Shown: one piece after another, positions 26,242-36,233 of the stretch
Position numbering within the stretch: the stretch's first letter is position 1
How the letters are laid out: each line of letters begins with the position of its first letter
Assembly: GCA_013215295.1 (NCBI GenBank)
Contig: JABSOZ010000014.1
Location: 92,827 to 156,826, forward strand
Direction of reading: 5' to 3'
DNA from: Colwellia sp.
GTDB lineage: Bacteria > Pseudomonadota > Gammaproteobacteria > Enterobacterales > Alteromonadaceae
Length of the DNA: 64,000 nucleotides
Made by a program: the position numbers and the translations under genes
Notes under the pieces: generated by a model
The model's input: the letters and a program-made list of their open reading frames with translations, nothing else
What the model was told of the DNA's origin: nothing
The model's database searches: none

Positions 26242-27399
26242 ATGTACCCGTTAAATCAGCTAAAGCCGAAACTTTTATGTAGTTCAATTATTTTAATGTT
26301 AGTTGCCTGTGGCAGTGATTCTGAAGTGAATAAAACGCCCAACATTGAAATACCTCCAGCGGTCACCATCGATTACCAGAAAATGATAGATGAAACAGTC
26401 TCTGATACGATCCCAGGTGTGATACTTTTAGTAGAAACGCCAGAGCAGCGATTTATCGGCAGTGCGGGATTAGCCGATATAGAAAGCCAAGAAGCAATGC
26501 AGACTTACCATATAATGCCAAATGGCAGTGCGGGCAAGAAACTGACGGCTTTATTAGTTGCGATGTTAGAAGAAGATGGCATGCTGAATATTGATAATAC
26601 CCTCGATACTTGGCTACCTGAAACGTTGTTGATTCAAATTGCTCACAGTGACCAAATGACCTTGCGACAGTTATTAAATCACACTTCAGGTGTTTACGAT
26701 TATCTCGATGATAGTGATTTTAATGACGCGGTATTGTTAGATCCTTCCTCTTTGAAAACGGATCACTACGCTCTCCAATTTGCATTGAATAAACCGGCGT
26801 CTTTTGAACCGGGCCAAGGGTGGGACTACTCCAATACCGGCTATTTATTAGCGGGCCTTATTATGGATGAAGTCTTAGGTGAGCATCATTCAAGTGAAAT
26901 ACGCAACAGAATATTAGATCCATTAGCCATGAATTCTAGCCACTATGGTGGAGTAGAAAAAGAACACGGTGCTATTATTTCTGGTTATTATAAATATGAG
27001 GATGGTGAAGTTCTCAATACCAAACCTTTCTATGAAAATATTGGTGTTGCAGACGCACCGTTAGTTGCTAGTATCGAAGATATGGCTCTGCTCCTTAAAA
27101 CAATTATAAATGACGACATATTTGTTAGCGACCATGCTAAAGGCGCGTTATTTGGTGAAGATAATCTGCAACCAATGGGAGACGGAAGTTATTACGGGCA
27201 GGGGATAATAAAAGGAACAATCAATGGCACGTCCTTTTATCATCATGGTGGTGAGGAAAGTGGCTATTCAACCACTAACATATATATTCCACAGACTGAT
27301 ACCAGTATTACTGCATTTTTTAATTGCGGAAACTTTGATATGTGTGAATTTGAAACCAATGCATTGATTGAAAAAGTATTGCTTAATGAACTAAAATAA
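26242..27399 (+). CDS. Class C beta-lactamase/DD-peptidase-like lipoprotein
   Basis: The 385-residue protein has a lipoprotein signal (LVACGSD) and the serine hydrolase motifs SxxK as SAGK (residue ~96), YxN as YSN (~196) and HHGGEESG (~334). Members include AmpC beta-lactamases, D-alanyl-D-alanine carboxypeptidases and esterases. Anchoring to a membrane and shared control with a MipA-like protein favour a cell-wall or envelope task, but the substrate is unproven. AAGGA lies just before the ATG. Confidence 0.87.
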   Translation: MYPLNQLKPKLLCSSIILMLVACGSDSEVNKTPNIEIPPAVTIDYQKMIDETVSDTIPGVILLVETPEQRFIGSAGLADIESQEAMQTYHIMPNGSAGKKLTALLVAMLEEDGMLNIDNTLDTWLPETLLIQIAHSDQMTLRQLLNHTSGVYDYLDDSDFNDAVLLDPSSLKTDHYALQFALNKPASFEPGQGWDYSNTGYLLAGLIMDEVLGEHHSSEIRNRILDPLAMNSSHYGGVEKEHGAIISGYYKYEDGEVLNTKPFYENIGVADAPLVASIEDMALLLKTIINDDIFVSDHAKGALFGEDNLQPMGDGSYYGQGIIKGTINGTSFYHHGGEESGYSTTNIYIPQTDTSITAFFNCGNFDMCEFETNALIEKVLLNELK

Positions 27400-27421
27400 A
27401 TGGGCTTTTGATTATAATGTT

Positions 27422-27446
27422 AGGCGTGATGATTAATATCACGCCT
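27422..27446 (+). terminator. Hairpin after beta-lactamase-like gene
   Basis: Perfect stem AGGCGTGAT / ATCACGCCT with a 7-base loop, 22 bases after the stop codon. No strong T run follows. Confidence 0.55.
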
Positions 27447-27520
27447 GATACATTGCTATAGCATTATTGTCGTCGTTAAATGCCAAGGTCATCTTCATCA
27501 AACACTTCGGTGCTATTATC

Positions 27521-27565
27521 TTTAGTTCTGTCAGTTTTAGTTCTGGCAGCTTTAGTTCTGCCGCT
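27521..27565. repeat. Three 15-bp tandem repeats
   Basis: TTTAGTTCTGTCAGT, TTTAGTTCTGGCAGC and TTTAGTTCTGCCGCT in direct tandem, between convergent genes. The first ten bases are identical in all three copies and the last five vary. Confidence 0.85.
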
Positions 27566-27587
27566 TTATATTGAGCACATTCTTATT

Positions 27588-29504
27588 TTATAACGCTTGT
27601 TTTTTGGATAAATATTTTTCTAAAAAACTGAATACTTTATTATAAAAAATTGTTGCCGAATGACCTGATCCAAAACCATGACCAACTCCATTTAATAACA
27701 AAAATTCATGTTCAATTTTCTTTTTTGTTAATAGTAATGAAAGGCGCTCTGAATGTTCAGACGTTACAATAGGGTCATCTGTTCCATGCACTAATAAAAG
27801 CGGTGTAAGCAGTTCCTTATATCTATAAACAGGCGAGTTGTGTCGTTGATATTCACTGTCTTTTATTGGATCTCCTACAATATCTATCATTGCTTGCTTA
27901 TAAGCATCAACTTTCATTCTCGTATCTTGAGCGAACATGAGAGGTATATCTGTAACACCAGCAAAAGAAATGGCACATTTGAATTTTTTTGGATACTTAA
28001 TCACACTCATAAGTGCTGAGTAGCCGCCATAACTTGAACCAAATATGCAAATACGGGACTGATCAATAAGATCGAGCTTAATAATGTTATTTAAGGCATT
28101 GTTAATATCGTTTTCTATATTTAATCCCCATTGTTTTTGCCCGGCAAACATGAACTTTTTACCGTAACCTGAAGAGCCTCGATAATTAACTTTTAATGTT
28201 GCATAACCTCTGGACGCAAGTAATTGGCTATGAGGATCAAAATATATTGTGTCTTGTACACCAATAGGCCCGCCATGAGGCATAACAATAAGAGGAGGGT
28301 TAATAACGTTATTGGGCAAGGTTAAATATGACTCAATTTCAAAACCATCACTTGTCGGTATTTTATGATGAATGATCCTACTTTTATTGGAAGAAACATC
28401 ATAAGTAGGGTTATTTGAACCGATGAGCATTGTTTTATTATTGCGCTTATCTAAGTGAAAATATTTACCCCTATTTTCATGATTTAGGGTCAGTACTGTT
28501 TGTTGAGTTCTTGCTGAATTTGAGCTAACGACAATAGCGTGTTGATTAGGAAAAACGTCTTTTAGTGTATTGTTTTTTAATTCGGCCGCATCATTAAAGT
28601 AATGATTTTTTAAAACACCATTTTCAAGGTAGTTTGCTGATGCTAGTGCACTGTAGTTTGAATTTAGTGAAATGCTTTTTATATCAATTCCTTTCTTTTC
28701 AAATATAACTTTACCGAATTTTTTATTAATTAGATCAAATTCTTGTAGCGCAATCTCATCCCTATTATGGTTGTGCAGCACTAATATTGTCTGACTTTTG
28801 TCCGTAATCAAAATAGGTATAAATGTTTCTTTTGTATTTTTAGATTTTCTTACAATCGCCCAATCTTCTTCGTTCGTTTCACGATACCAAACAATATGTT
28901 CATTTTCGACAACTCCCCAAGCAACTTTAATTTCGTCGTTAATATCCATTAGCCAGCGACTCGCTTGCCTTAAGTCTTCATTCAATCTATCCGATCTTTT
29001 TTCAGAATCGATATCAACATAATAAACATCTGCCCCATTATGACGGTTTCTTTGGGTTACAATCAGTTTACGGTCATAATATCTAGAAGGTCTTACTAAG
29101 TGACCGCTAAATGATAACTTTTTGCGTTTAATTGATAATGTACCGTCACTGTTATGGCTAAACGTCATTAAATGGTCTTCATAAGAACCGTCATCGAGTA
29201 ATAATAACGCCAATATTTCAGTGTCACTCACCCATGTAACGTTAAGGATGTTATCAAAAACTTCGTTATCATCCCCAGCCTGTTTGGGTTCATAAAATAA
29301 TACGTTTTGTTGTTTGGTTTTTAACTGGTAAAGCATTAATAGATAATTATTTTTATGCCTTATTTTAATTAAAATTTCATCACCGGAGGGATTTATAATT
29401 GCACGTTTTATTTTAGGTGAGTTGAAAAACTCAGCAATAATAGGTAACGATGTTGCAAATGAAACTTGAGTATAAAAAAGAATAAAACAAACAAGTAGCT
29501 TCAT
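27588..29504 (-). CDS. S9 family prolyl-oligopeptidase-like protease, exported
   Basis: A 638-residue protein with a signal peptide (ends SFAT), an N-terminal beta-propeller-like half and a C-terminal alpha/beta-hydrolase catalytic half. The triad is visible: serine in GSSYGGYS (~488), aspartate in HGTDDPIV (~571) and histidine in GVGHGF (~606). S9 enzymes cut short peptides, usually after proline or as acyl-aminoacyl peptidases. It follows a small secreted protein gene by nine bases, so they form an operon. Confidence 0.9.
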   Translation of the reverse strand: MKLLVCFILFYTQVSFATSLPIIAEFFNSPKIKRAIINPSGDEILIKIRHKNNYLLMLYQLKTKQQNVLFYEPKQAGDDNEVFDNILNVTWVSDTEILALLLLDDGSYEDHLMTFSHNSDGTLSIKRKKLSFSGHLVRPSRYYDRKLIVTQRNRHNGADVYYVDIDSEKRSDRLNEDLRQASRWLMDINDEIKVAWGVVENEHIVWYRETNEEDWAIVRKSKNTKETFIPILITDKSQTILVLHNHNRDEIALQEFDLINKKFGKVIFEKKGIDIKSISLNSNYSALASANYLENGVLKNHYFNDAAELKNNTLKDVFPNQHAIVVSSNSARTQQTVLTLNHENRGKYFHLDKRNNKTMLIGSNNPTYDVSSNKSRIIHHKIPTSDGFEIESYLTLPNNVINPPLIVMPHGGPIGVQDTIYFDPHSQLLASRGYATLKVNYRGSSGYGKKFMFAGQKQWGLNIENDINNALNNIIKLDLIDQSRICIFGSSYGGYSALMSVIKYPKKFKCAISFAGVTDIPLMFAQDTRMKVDAYKQAMIDIVGDPIKDSEYQRHNSPVYRYKELLTPLLLVHGTDDPIVTSEHSERLSLLLTKKKIEHEFLLLNGVGHGFGSGHSATIFYNKVFSFLEKYLSKKQAL

Positions 29505-29513
29505 GAATTATTC

Positions 29514-30035
29514 CTATTGGTTAAAGTAAAAGTTCATAAAATTATCTACGCCAAGACCAGAGTATATGATTTTGCGTTTATCCATTAACTTAGGGTGATT
29601 TTCTTGTAACCATAAATAGGTTTTGGATATATGGTTGACGACTTTTGAACTAACTGATTCGTTATAATGGTGATATTCAAACTGTAAATCGCCAGCATAA
29701 TTTACTTTTCCTGCCGTTACCGTAAATAAGAGTTCCCGACTAGCAAGTTTATAATACCCGGCATGTTTTGCTAATTTTAAGCGAGAATACATATATTCCC
29801 CTTCGTCCAAGACAATAACTCTGTAACCTTTTTTTAATTTGAAATCAGACAGGTCTTCTTGAGATTTAAAAATAGTGTCATTTGAAACTATAGATAAATG
29901 GTACGGTGGGTAATTACCAGAATAGGAAACAACAAAGTACCCTTGGTTATTTTTCAACTTTGGTAGCTTTTCATATGTTTCTGACTGAGAGAAAAAACTC
30001 ACTATGAAGATTGAAAATATTAAAAATACTCTCAT
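29514..30035 (-). CDS. Exported protein of unknown function (173 aa)
   Basis: Signal peptide MRVFLIFSIFIVSFFSQS, then a polar domain rich in Tyr and Lys (YFVVSYSGNYPPYHLSIV, GYRVIVLDEGEYMY). It is the first gene of an operon with the S9 peptidase. I do not recognise a family. It could be a partner or substrate-binding protein of the peptidase. Confidence 0.7.
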   Translation of the reverse strand: MRVFLIFSIFIVSFFSQSETYEKLPKLKNNQGYFVVSYSGNYPPYHLSIVSNDTIFKSQEDLSDFKLKKGYRVIVLDEGEYMYSRLKLAKHAGYYKLASRELLFTVTAGKVNYAGDLQFEYHHYNESVSSKVVNHISKTYLWLQENHPKLMDKRKIIYSGLGVDNFMNFYFNQ

Positions 30036-30275
30036 TTAATTTCATCCTTTGAAAAAAAAGTGTTTGATAATATACATTAACATACTGAAAATAAATATAA
30101 AATATAGTTTATTTGAACTTTATAAATCAATGGTGTTATATAATTGTTGAAAGCTTTAATTGCTAGAGTCAACGGAATATAAATACTCACTTACATTTTA
30201 AGTGGTACTTAATCGTTGCAGAGGTTGTCTTAATTTTGCATAGTTATTTTATCATTTATATCCGCAGTAAATCAT

Positions 30276-30887
30276 TTGCTAATATTAAACAATGTCTCAA
30301 AGTTTTATCAAAAAAATGCAGTGCTCAACGATGTCACTTATCATTTTGATTGTCTGAAATACTGTATTGTTGGTCCTAACGGAATAGGGAAAACCACTCT
30401 GTTAATGTTGGCTGCAGGCTTAGAAGATTTAAATTGTGGTGAGATTGTTTTTAATGACGAGTCAGTTTATTTAACTGAAACCAAACGACATTTAGGCATC
30501 TCATCTGATAAAATAAAGTTACCCGACTTTTTAACTGCACAGCAGTTATTAGAATTTCATTGCTCACAACATGATTGTCCATTTCCCAATATATTAATTG
30601 ACCGTTTAGGGTTTCGTGCTCAGTTAACCACTCAAGTCTCTGCTTTATCATTGGGTAGTTTAAAAAAAGCATCACTACTTTTGGCATTAGCACATCAACC
30701 AAAATGCTTGCTTCTCGATGAGCCAACGACAGGATTAGACCATAATAGTCGTGAATGGTTACTTGATTTTCTTCATCAATATCAGGGACAAGTGATCGTG
30801 ACCAGTCATGAAACAATTTTTACAGAAAACGCTCATTATAAACTTGTTGAGTTTGATCACCTCAATAAATTCAGCGAAACTATTTAA
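30276..30887 (+). CDS. ABC transporter ATP-binding protein
   Basis: A 203-residue ATPase with Walker A GPNGIGKTT (residues ~33-41), signature LSLGSLKKA (~128) and Walker B LLLDEPTTGLD (~147). TTG at 30276 is the only in-frame start near the fold and it lacks a clear ribosome-binding site. Its stop overlaps the start of the next gene by one base (TAATG), so the pair forms a simple two-gene exporter. The cargo is unknown. Confidence 0.86.
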   Translation: MLILNNVSKFYQKNAVLNDVTYHFDCLKYCIVGPNGIGKTTLLMLAAGLEDLNCGEIVFNDESVYLTETKRHLGISSDKIKLPDFLTAQQLLEFHCSQHDCPFPNILIDRLGFRAQLTTQVSALSLGSLKKASLLLALAHQPKCLLLDEPTTGLDHNSREWLLDFLHQYQGQVIVTSHETIFTENAHYKLVEFDHLNKFSETI

Positions 30888-31990
30888 TGTATAAGTATTC
30901 CCTAGTCAGAGGGAAAATTTATTACCATGAACTAAAGCAATTATTACCCTCTGTTGCTAACTTGTTAGCCTTTTTATTATCAATACTCTATTTAGCCATT
31001 TCCGCTTCAATACTGACGGCACTCATCTCATTAAGTGTTATAGCTGATATAAATACTTCGATAGAACAGCGCATTATTTATCAGCTTGGATACTCTGTTT
31101 TGCTGTATTTTTTAATTCGAATTCAAAAAAGTGCAATATTAGGTCTGAATTATGAACATTACTTAGCGAGTTTACCTGCGCCTAAAATATTAAAGCATAC
31201 GAATACAGTAATATTGACAGTCGTTGCAGGCAACTTACCGCTATTAGCTCCTTTGTTTTTATTAATGTTTACCCCAAGTTTGTCAATTTTCATCAACCAA
31301 TTACACTTTCCAATATTTGCTTTATCAATATTAATTGTTGCTTTGATCAGCCTTAAAAACAAAACATTCCCTTGGTTAAGTTTCGTCTTTACTCCATTGG
31401 TGTTTGTGTTTTGCGTTGAAGAAGGTTCAGTCAGCCCCATGAGTATTAATAGCATATGGTTATTCATTATGGTGGTTGAAGCTTATTATGAGCCACTCTC
31501 TTTCATTACTGATAAATCATTGAGAATAAAGCGCTATTGGCAAATTCGCTGGATAGCTATAATAAAAAAACCTGCAAGTATACTTACCCGTATTTTTTTG
31601 TCTGGCTTGTTTATTGGCATGGCTGCTTATGTTCAAAATAAAATGGGGCAGGTCGCTAACGATTATTTACAAGTATTATTTATTTGGGTTTTGTCGATTT
31701 TGATAGGTTCTTATCAATTTGATAATGAAAAATTTTATCTTCATTATCAATATTACCTAAATGGCTTACTCAACCGAGCCGGCCTACGTTATTGTTTAGA
31801 TATTTCACCGGCAATCTGTATCACGTTAATCTCTTGTATAGCATTATATTTATGGTTACATTTTTCTCTGAACCTAATCGTTTTATTACCATTAGAAGTC
31901 TTAGTTACCATAATATGTGTCAGTAAATTTCATCGTAATTTTTTTATTATTCCTAGCCTGCTCAGTGGTTTTTTGCTGTACATACAGTAG
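30887..31990 (+). CDS. ABC transporter permease-like membrane protein
   Basis: A 367-residue protein with about ten hydrophobic segments and no recognisable enzymatic motif. It is translationally coupled to the ATPase gene upstream, so it is most likely its membrane partner. I do not recognise the subfamily. The cargo could be a peptide or drug. Confidence 0.72.
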   Translation: MYKYSLVRGKIYYHELKQLLPSVANLLAFLLSILYLAISASILTALISLSVIADINTSIEQRIIYQLGYSVLLYFLIRIQKSAILGLNYEHYLASLPAPKILKHTNTVILTVVAGNLPLLAPLFLLMFTPSLSIFINQLHFPIFALSILIVALISLKNKTFPWLSFVFTPLVFVFCVEEGSVSPMSINSIWLFIMVVEAYYEPLSFITDKSLRIKRYWQIRWIAIIKKPASILTRIFLSGLFIGMAAYVQNKMGQVANDYLQVLFIWVLSILIGSYQFDNEKFYLHYQYYLNGLLNRAGLRYCLDISPAICITLISCIALYLWLHFSLNLIVLLPLEVLVTIICVSKFHRNFFIIPSLLSGFLLYIQ

Positions 31991-32123
31991 TTATAAAAGA
32001 ACACATTGATACTTGAACAATTTATACGTTGATCACAGTTCTTACGAGGCTGTATCTCTGAATGGAAAAGAAAGCTCGCCTTTAAGTTTGATCTTAGGCG
32101 CTTAATAAGGACAAGGAGTTATT

Positions 32124-33290
32124 TTGAATATTAGTATTTTAGGTGGAGGCATCGGAGGATTAAGTACAGCCATTGCATTAAAACAAGAAGGCTTCGATGT
32201 ATCTGTTTATGAACGACATAGTAAACCCACCACAGTAGGAGCAGGTATTGTATGTTGGCCTAATGCTTCATTCGTTTTGGCACAACTGGGGATTTTGGAT
32301 GAGGTTGCTAAAGTTTCAGGTTCGATAAAATATATGAATCGTTATTCTAATACGGGAGAATCTATTGGTTCATTAGATATTAGTGAGCTTAATAGATTAA
32401 TGAAATATCCTAGTTATTCTATTTTACGTAAAGATTTAATTAATGCTTTGATTCAACGGACTATAGCGTTAGGTATTGATATATATTACCAACATGATGT
32501 TACCCATTTTTCTGATAAAAACGGCAAGACATCTGTTAAATTTAGTAATGGTAAAAGTATTGAATCGGATATCATTATTGGCTCAGATGGTCGGATGAAG
32601 TCACTTTCTAGGGCTTACGTAAATGGTGATAATACACCTATTTATCAAGGCTTTATTAATTGGGTTGGCGTCTTTGAAGATAAGTCTGTTAATTTTTCGG
32701 ATTTGTCCGTTGCTGATTATTGGGGCACGGGTAAGCGTTTTGGTATTGTTCCAGTATCAAAAAATAAAGCTTACTGGGCTGGTGGTGCTGTTGCTGAGAC
32801 AATAATGGCAGTAAATTCGAATAAGTATAAATCAGAACTTAACTCTCTATTTAGTGACTGGCCAGATTTAATGACTAAAATCATCAATGGAACACCTGAG
32901 TCGAGCATTAACAAAATTTACGTACACGATCATGATCCAATAGATAAATGGCATAAAAATAATGTCATATTATTAGGTGATTCGGCCCATTCCCCTTTAC
33001 CTACATCGGGTCAAGGAGCGTGTCAGGCTTTGGAAGATGCATGGCATTTTACTCGATGCTTAAAAGAAAATATCAACAACATAGCTAATGCTTTTGTACA
33101 ATTTACTGAATTGAGAAAAGATAAAACATCAGGTATCACAATGGGAGGGCGCCAATTGGCATCATCTATTTTTAATCAAGATATCGAATTTTGTCAGCAG
33201 AGAAATTTAGCGAGTAGAAACACCAATTATCAAAATGTAGTTGTTGGTATGGCAAAAGGATGGTCTCGCGGTTTACCTATTGAATGCTAA
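32124..33290 (+). CDS. FAD-dependent monooxygenase (PHBH/UbiH-like)
   Basis: TTG at 32124 lies six bases after AAGGAG. The 388-residue protein has the Rossmann motif GGGIGG (residues ~7-12), a GSDGRMKSL segment and the second FAD motif GDSAHSPLPTSGQGACQALEDA (~286 on). This is the single-component aromatic-hydroxylase fold, which also includes zeaxanthin epoxidase and TetX-like enzymes. It uses NAD(P)H and O2 to hydroxylate or epoxidise a substrate, which I cannot name. The gene stands alone. Confidence 0.87.
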   Translation: MNISILGGGIGGLSTAIALKQEGFDVSVYERHSKPTTVGAGIVCWPNASFVLAQLGILDEVAKVSGSIKYMNRYSNTGESIGSLDISELNRLMKYPSYSILRKDLINALIQRTIALGIDIYYQHDVTHFSDKNGKTSVKFSNGKSIESDIIIGSDGRMKSLSRAYVNGDNTPIYQGFINWVGVFEDKSVNFSDLSVADYWGTGKRFGIVPVSKNKAYWAGGAVAETIMAVNSNKYKSELNSLFSDWPDLMTKIINGTPESSINKIYVHDHDPIDKWHKNNVILLGDSAHSPLPTSGQGACQALEDAWHFTRCLKENINNIANAFVQFTELRKDKTSGITMGGRQLASSIFNQDIEFCQQRNLASRNTNYQNVVVGMAKGWSRGLPIEC

Positions 33291-33735
33291 GTTATCTAAA
33301 GTGCCATAACAAAGTTGGATTATTTATTTCCTCGATAATAATGTAGGAAATAATTTCTATCATTTACTCACTTCTAGCTCTAGCGTGGTTTCTTTAAATT
33401 TTAATTCATCATGAACTTTGCAAAAACCAGGAATGTTATTTATTGCTCAGGAATAATTTGAACGGGTAAATCCCCTCTTTGAAAAAAAACTATCACTAAA
33501 AACCTAAAGATAAGAACCAGTTGAATTATATCTACTGCTAGAAGGAATAAAAAGCATTGAAAAATTGAATTTGGTACTCATCTTACCTCTTCAATAGAAT
33601 GCAAAGAAGCCTTGATATACATTGAATATAAATGTAGTTTTACTTCTACAAAGAACAGGTAAACCAGTTATTATTTCGAGCAAATATAATTAGTGTTAAT
33701 TGTACTGTATTAGTTTTTATATCACATAAGGGTAA
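33291..33735. other. Intergenic region, no gene seen
   Basis: About 445 bases of very AT-rich sequence with stops in all frames. No strong hairpin or repeat seen. It probably includes the promoter of the small gene that follows. Confidence 0.5.
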
Positions 33736-33927
33736 ATGGATATGGGTAAAGGTTCTGAGCATTATGAGAATGTTCCTGAAGAGGCTCCTCAGCAATCAAA
33801 TGTTGAAGAAGGAGCAAAGGACAAATTTACAAGCGATATAATAGCGATGAATGCCGATGCACTCGCTTTTATAGAAAATACAAAGAAAACAGGTATGGCA
33901 TTTGATAAAAAAGAAAGTAAAAAATAA
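33736..33927 (+). CDS. Small charged protein of unknown function (63 aa)
   Basis: The product is polar and acidic in its first half, with a basic tail (ends FDKKESKK). ATG at 33736 follows AAGGG; ATG at 33742 is an alternative. A clean terminator follows five bases after the stop, which supports this as a real, separately transcribed gene. I do not recognise a family. Confidence 0.6.
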   Translation: MDMGKGSEHYENVPEEAPQQSNVEEGAKDKFTSDIIAMNADALAFIENTKKTGMAFDKKESKK

Positions 33928-33931
33928 TTTG

Positions 33932-33960
33932 AATCCATTGAGGGTTTTCCTCAATGGATT
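33932..33960 (+). terminator. Terminator after small charged protein gene
   Basis: Perfect 12-bp stem AATCCATTGAGG / CCTCAATGGATT with a 5-base loop. Confidence 0.78.
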
Positions 33961-34047
33961 GAAAAATAATTAAATACCTTTAAAGAACCTTAATAATCAT
34001 TGATTCTAAAATAGTACTCTGTGAAGTGGACTTTTCGTGCGCATTGC

Positions 34048-34995
34048 TTATCCGTTCACACTCGGTTTACCTTCTTGGCACGTAGGGCACTTACGTCGAT
34101 GGATTTCTGATGTTTTAGCACCATATACTTCATTACAATGTCCACAACAGAGTTTGAAAATCACCTTCTTTTTATCAATCTCATCGAGATTTATACTGCC
34201 TAACACTTGTTGATTATTAGCGTTTATATAACCTATTTGTGTTGTTTTAGTTGTGCCACTAGCAAAGATTTTTTCTTTAACATCACTCTCAGAGGTTTTA
34301 TCTATTTCATCAATACTTGCTTCTGGAACATTGTCCTGAATTTCGTTACTGGCTTGTTTTTTGTCATCAACCGTCCACATAAAAGGTACCCTATCTTCAT
34401 TTTTATCTCGCCACTTATTCCAAGCAGTACCTCCTCCAAGATCTAAGCCAAACTTCGCTAATTCATTCAATATTTTGATTTTATTTACATGTTGTCCAAT
34501 GCCATTGAGTAGCTCATCCCAACCAGATTGAGTCGAGATTGTTTCATCCCATACGGGCTTACCCTGTTCATCTAGAATGTATATGCCATTGTAGCGATAA
34601 CCATAATCATGGATAAGACCAGGAATTAACAACAAACCAACGGGGCTTAACAAAGCCCAAAGTGGTTTAGGTATAGAGGCTCCATCGAATTCAAATCCGG
34701 CATGAATGGCATATTGGTTGCCTTTATATTCATAAATGAAAGCTTTTTCTACGCGCCAGCGCCTAACATGAAAAACAAAAACGAGTATTTTGTTGAGGAA
34801 AGATTTTTGATTAGCTGTTGATATTGGAATAGGACGCAAGACAGGCATCCTATCCATGTCAATAAGCGAATTGGGAGCAGATAACTCATTCTTTTTACCC
34901 TGCAGCATCACAAAAAGTATAAGATAAATAACGAAAAGACCAGTAACAATAGTGCCAAAAAAGCCAATAACCAAATCTAACATTTCTAATTCCAT
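34048..34995 (-). CDS. DUF1353 membrane protein with C-terminal zinc ribbon
   Basis: The ~315-residue protein has one N-terminal membrane segment (LVIGFFGTIVTGLFVIYLI), a DUF1353 domain (GFEFDGASIPKPLWALLSP, LIPGLIHDYGYRY), a low-complexity acidic linker, and a C-terminal CGHC-N(15-20)-CPTC zinc ribbon. DUF1353 occurs in phage and membrane proteins and has no proven function. The start is unsure: ATGs at 35016, 34995 and 34983 are in frame, and the last has GGAA at a fair distance. It is divergent from the hydrolase/secreted-protein operon. Confidence 0.72.
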   Translation of the reverse strand: MELEMLDLVIGFFGTIVTGLFVIYLILFVMLQGKKNELSAPNSLIDMDRMPVLRPIPISTANQKSFLNKILVFVFHVRRWRVEKAFIYEYKGNQYAIHAGFEFDGASIPKPLWALLSPVGLLLIPGLIHDYGYRYNGIYILDEQGKPVWDETISTQSGWDELLNGIGQHVNKIKILNELAKFGLDLGGGTAWNKWRDKNEDRVPFMWTVDDKKQASNEIQDNVPEASIDEIDKTSESDVKEKIFASGTTKTTQIGYINANNQQVLGSINLDEIDKKKVIFKLCCGHCNEVYGAKTSEIHRRKCPTCQEGKPSVNG

Positions 34996-35177
34996 TTCTA
35001 GAGGGAGGTATATCAATTATTGTTTAATTTACGCGCTATGTATATAGTTAACCACTGACTTAAAATGGATTTTTATGACTTTGCTAGGAAGGCTTCTTTA
35101 TATTTTTACCCCTCAAAATCTAGCCTGTTTATCTAATAAATTTATTTAATAGTGACATTAATCATTGGAGAATAATA

Positions 35178-36233
35178 ATGAGTAAAGATGTATTAATAAT
35201 TTTACATGGGATAGGCGAACATACCGCTGACTCCTTTGAAAAAGAAGTCGTCGATGCTGCAAATAATGCGATTCAGCGCTATGACTCATACAAACAATTA
35301 AAATTTGAAGATGTTATCGACGTTAGAAGTATTGCCTATGACCATATTTTTGAAGAAGAACGCAAAAAGATGGCAGAAAATGGTAGTACGGTTTCAAAAT
35401 ATATTTCAGATAATCTGGGAAATGTGGACTTACCTAATATTATCCCTACGTTAGCTCAGTTTGATAAAAGCTTTGGCGATGATGATTTTAAAAACACGCA
35501 TGTACTGGATGTCTTATTATACCTATCTATTTTAGGTGAAAGAGTACGAAGTTATGTGCTGAACGAGATCATGGACATTGTGACACATGATTATAAGGAT
35601 AATAATGTTAACTATCACATTTTATCCCATTCCCTTGGTACATCAGTGATGCATGATAGTTTGGCAAAATTATATACTGTTGATAAAAATCCACCAAAGG
35701 GAAAGCTTAATGTTCGAAGCCCACATTTTAAGAGTTATTGGACTTTCGCTAATGTCAGCCGACTCGTCACACACTTTTCAGGATTAACGGGCCCTTTTGA
35801 ATCAATCGTTAAGCCTGGTCACACAGGCGTTACACAAACCTTTTACAATATTTATAATGAATTTGATCCCATCGCCTTTGATATCTTTAAACGTTTTGAC
35901 CCACAAAAAGGTGAAGGCTGGATTCCCGATGAAGTATTTGAAGATCAATATAACAAAGTGGTCACTAAAGCGGTTAGCAGAAAAAACACCCATTCAATCA
36001 TGGGGTATATAGAAGATCCACTCGTATCATACCCTTTTTTATATACATTAATGGGGGAGTTTGACCCATCAGAAGATGAACAAAAAACAGCAAATGCAAA
36101 ATTTAAGAGTATTGAAAGTGAATTAGAAAAGATCACTCATTTTAAAGCTGAGCATCATATAACGAAAGACTTGAAAGGTTTTGTAAAATTACTGCAGAAG
36201 TTTGATATATACATCAAGGAAGATTTAGCATGA
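35178..36233 (+). CDS. Alpha/beta-hydrolase-like protein of unknown function
   Basis: A 351-residue protein without a signal peptide. It opens with strand plus LHGIGEH, an oxyanion-hole type motif, and has a nucleophile elbow-like LSHSLGTSV at ~residue 155. This fits a lipase/esterase-like alpha/beta hydrolase, but the catalytic acid and histidine are not clear. It overlaps the next gene by ATGA, so the two are translated together. Standard pathway context is lacking; I cannot name its substrate. Confidence 0.72.
   Translation: MSKDVLIILHGIGEHTADSFEKEVVDAANNAIQRYDSYKQLKFEDVIDVRSIAYDHIFEEERKKMAENGSTVSKYISDNLGNVDLPNIIPTLAQFDKSFGDDDFKNTHVLDVLLYLSILGERVRSYVLNEIMDIVTHDYKDNNVNYHILSHSLGTSVMHDSLAKLYTVDKNPPKGKLNVRSPHFKSYWTFANVSRLVTHFSGLTGPFESIVKPGHTGVTQTFYNIYNEFDPIAFDIFKRFDPQKGEGWIPDEVFEDQYNKVVTKAVSRKNTHSIMGYIEDPLVSYPFLYTLMGEFDPSEDEQKTANAKFKSIESELEKITHFKAEHHITKDLKGFVKLLQKFDIYIKEDLA

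Noticed and set aside
30451..30816. 121-codon open frame on the - strand
   Set aside because: Antisense to the ABC ATPase motifs, so it is a shadow frame.
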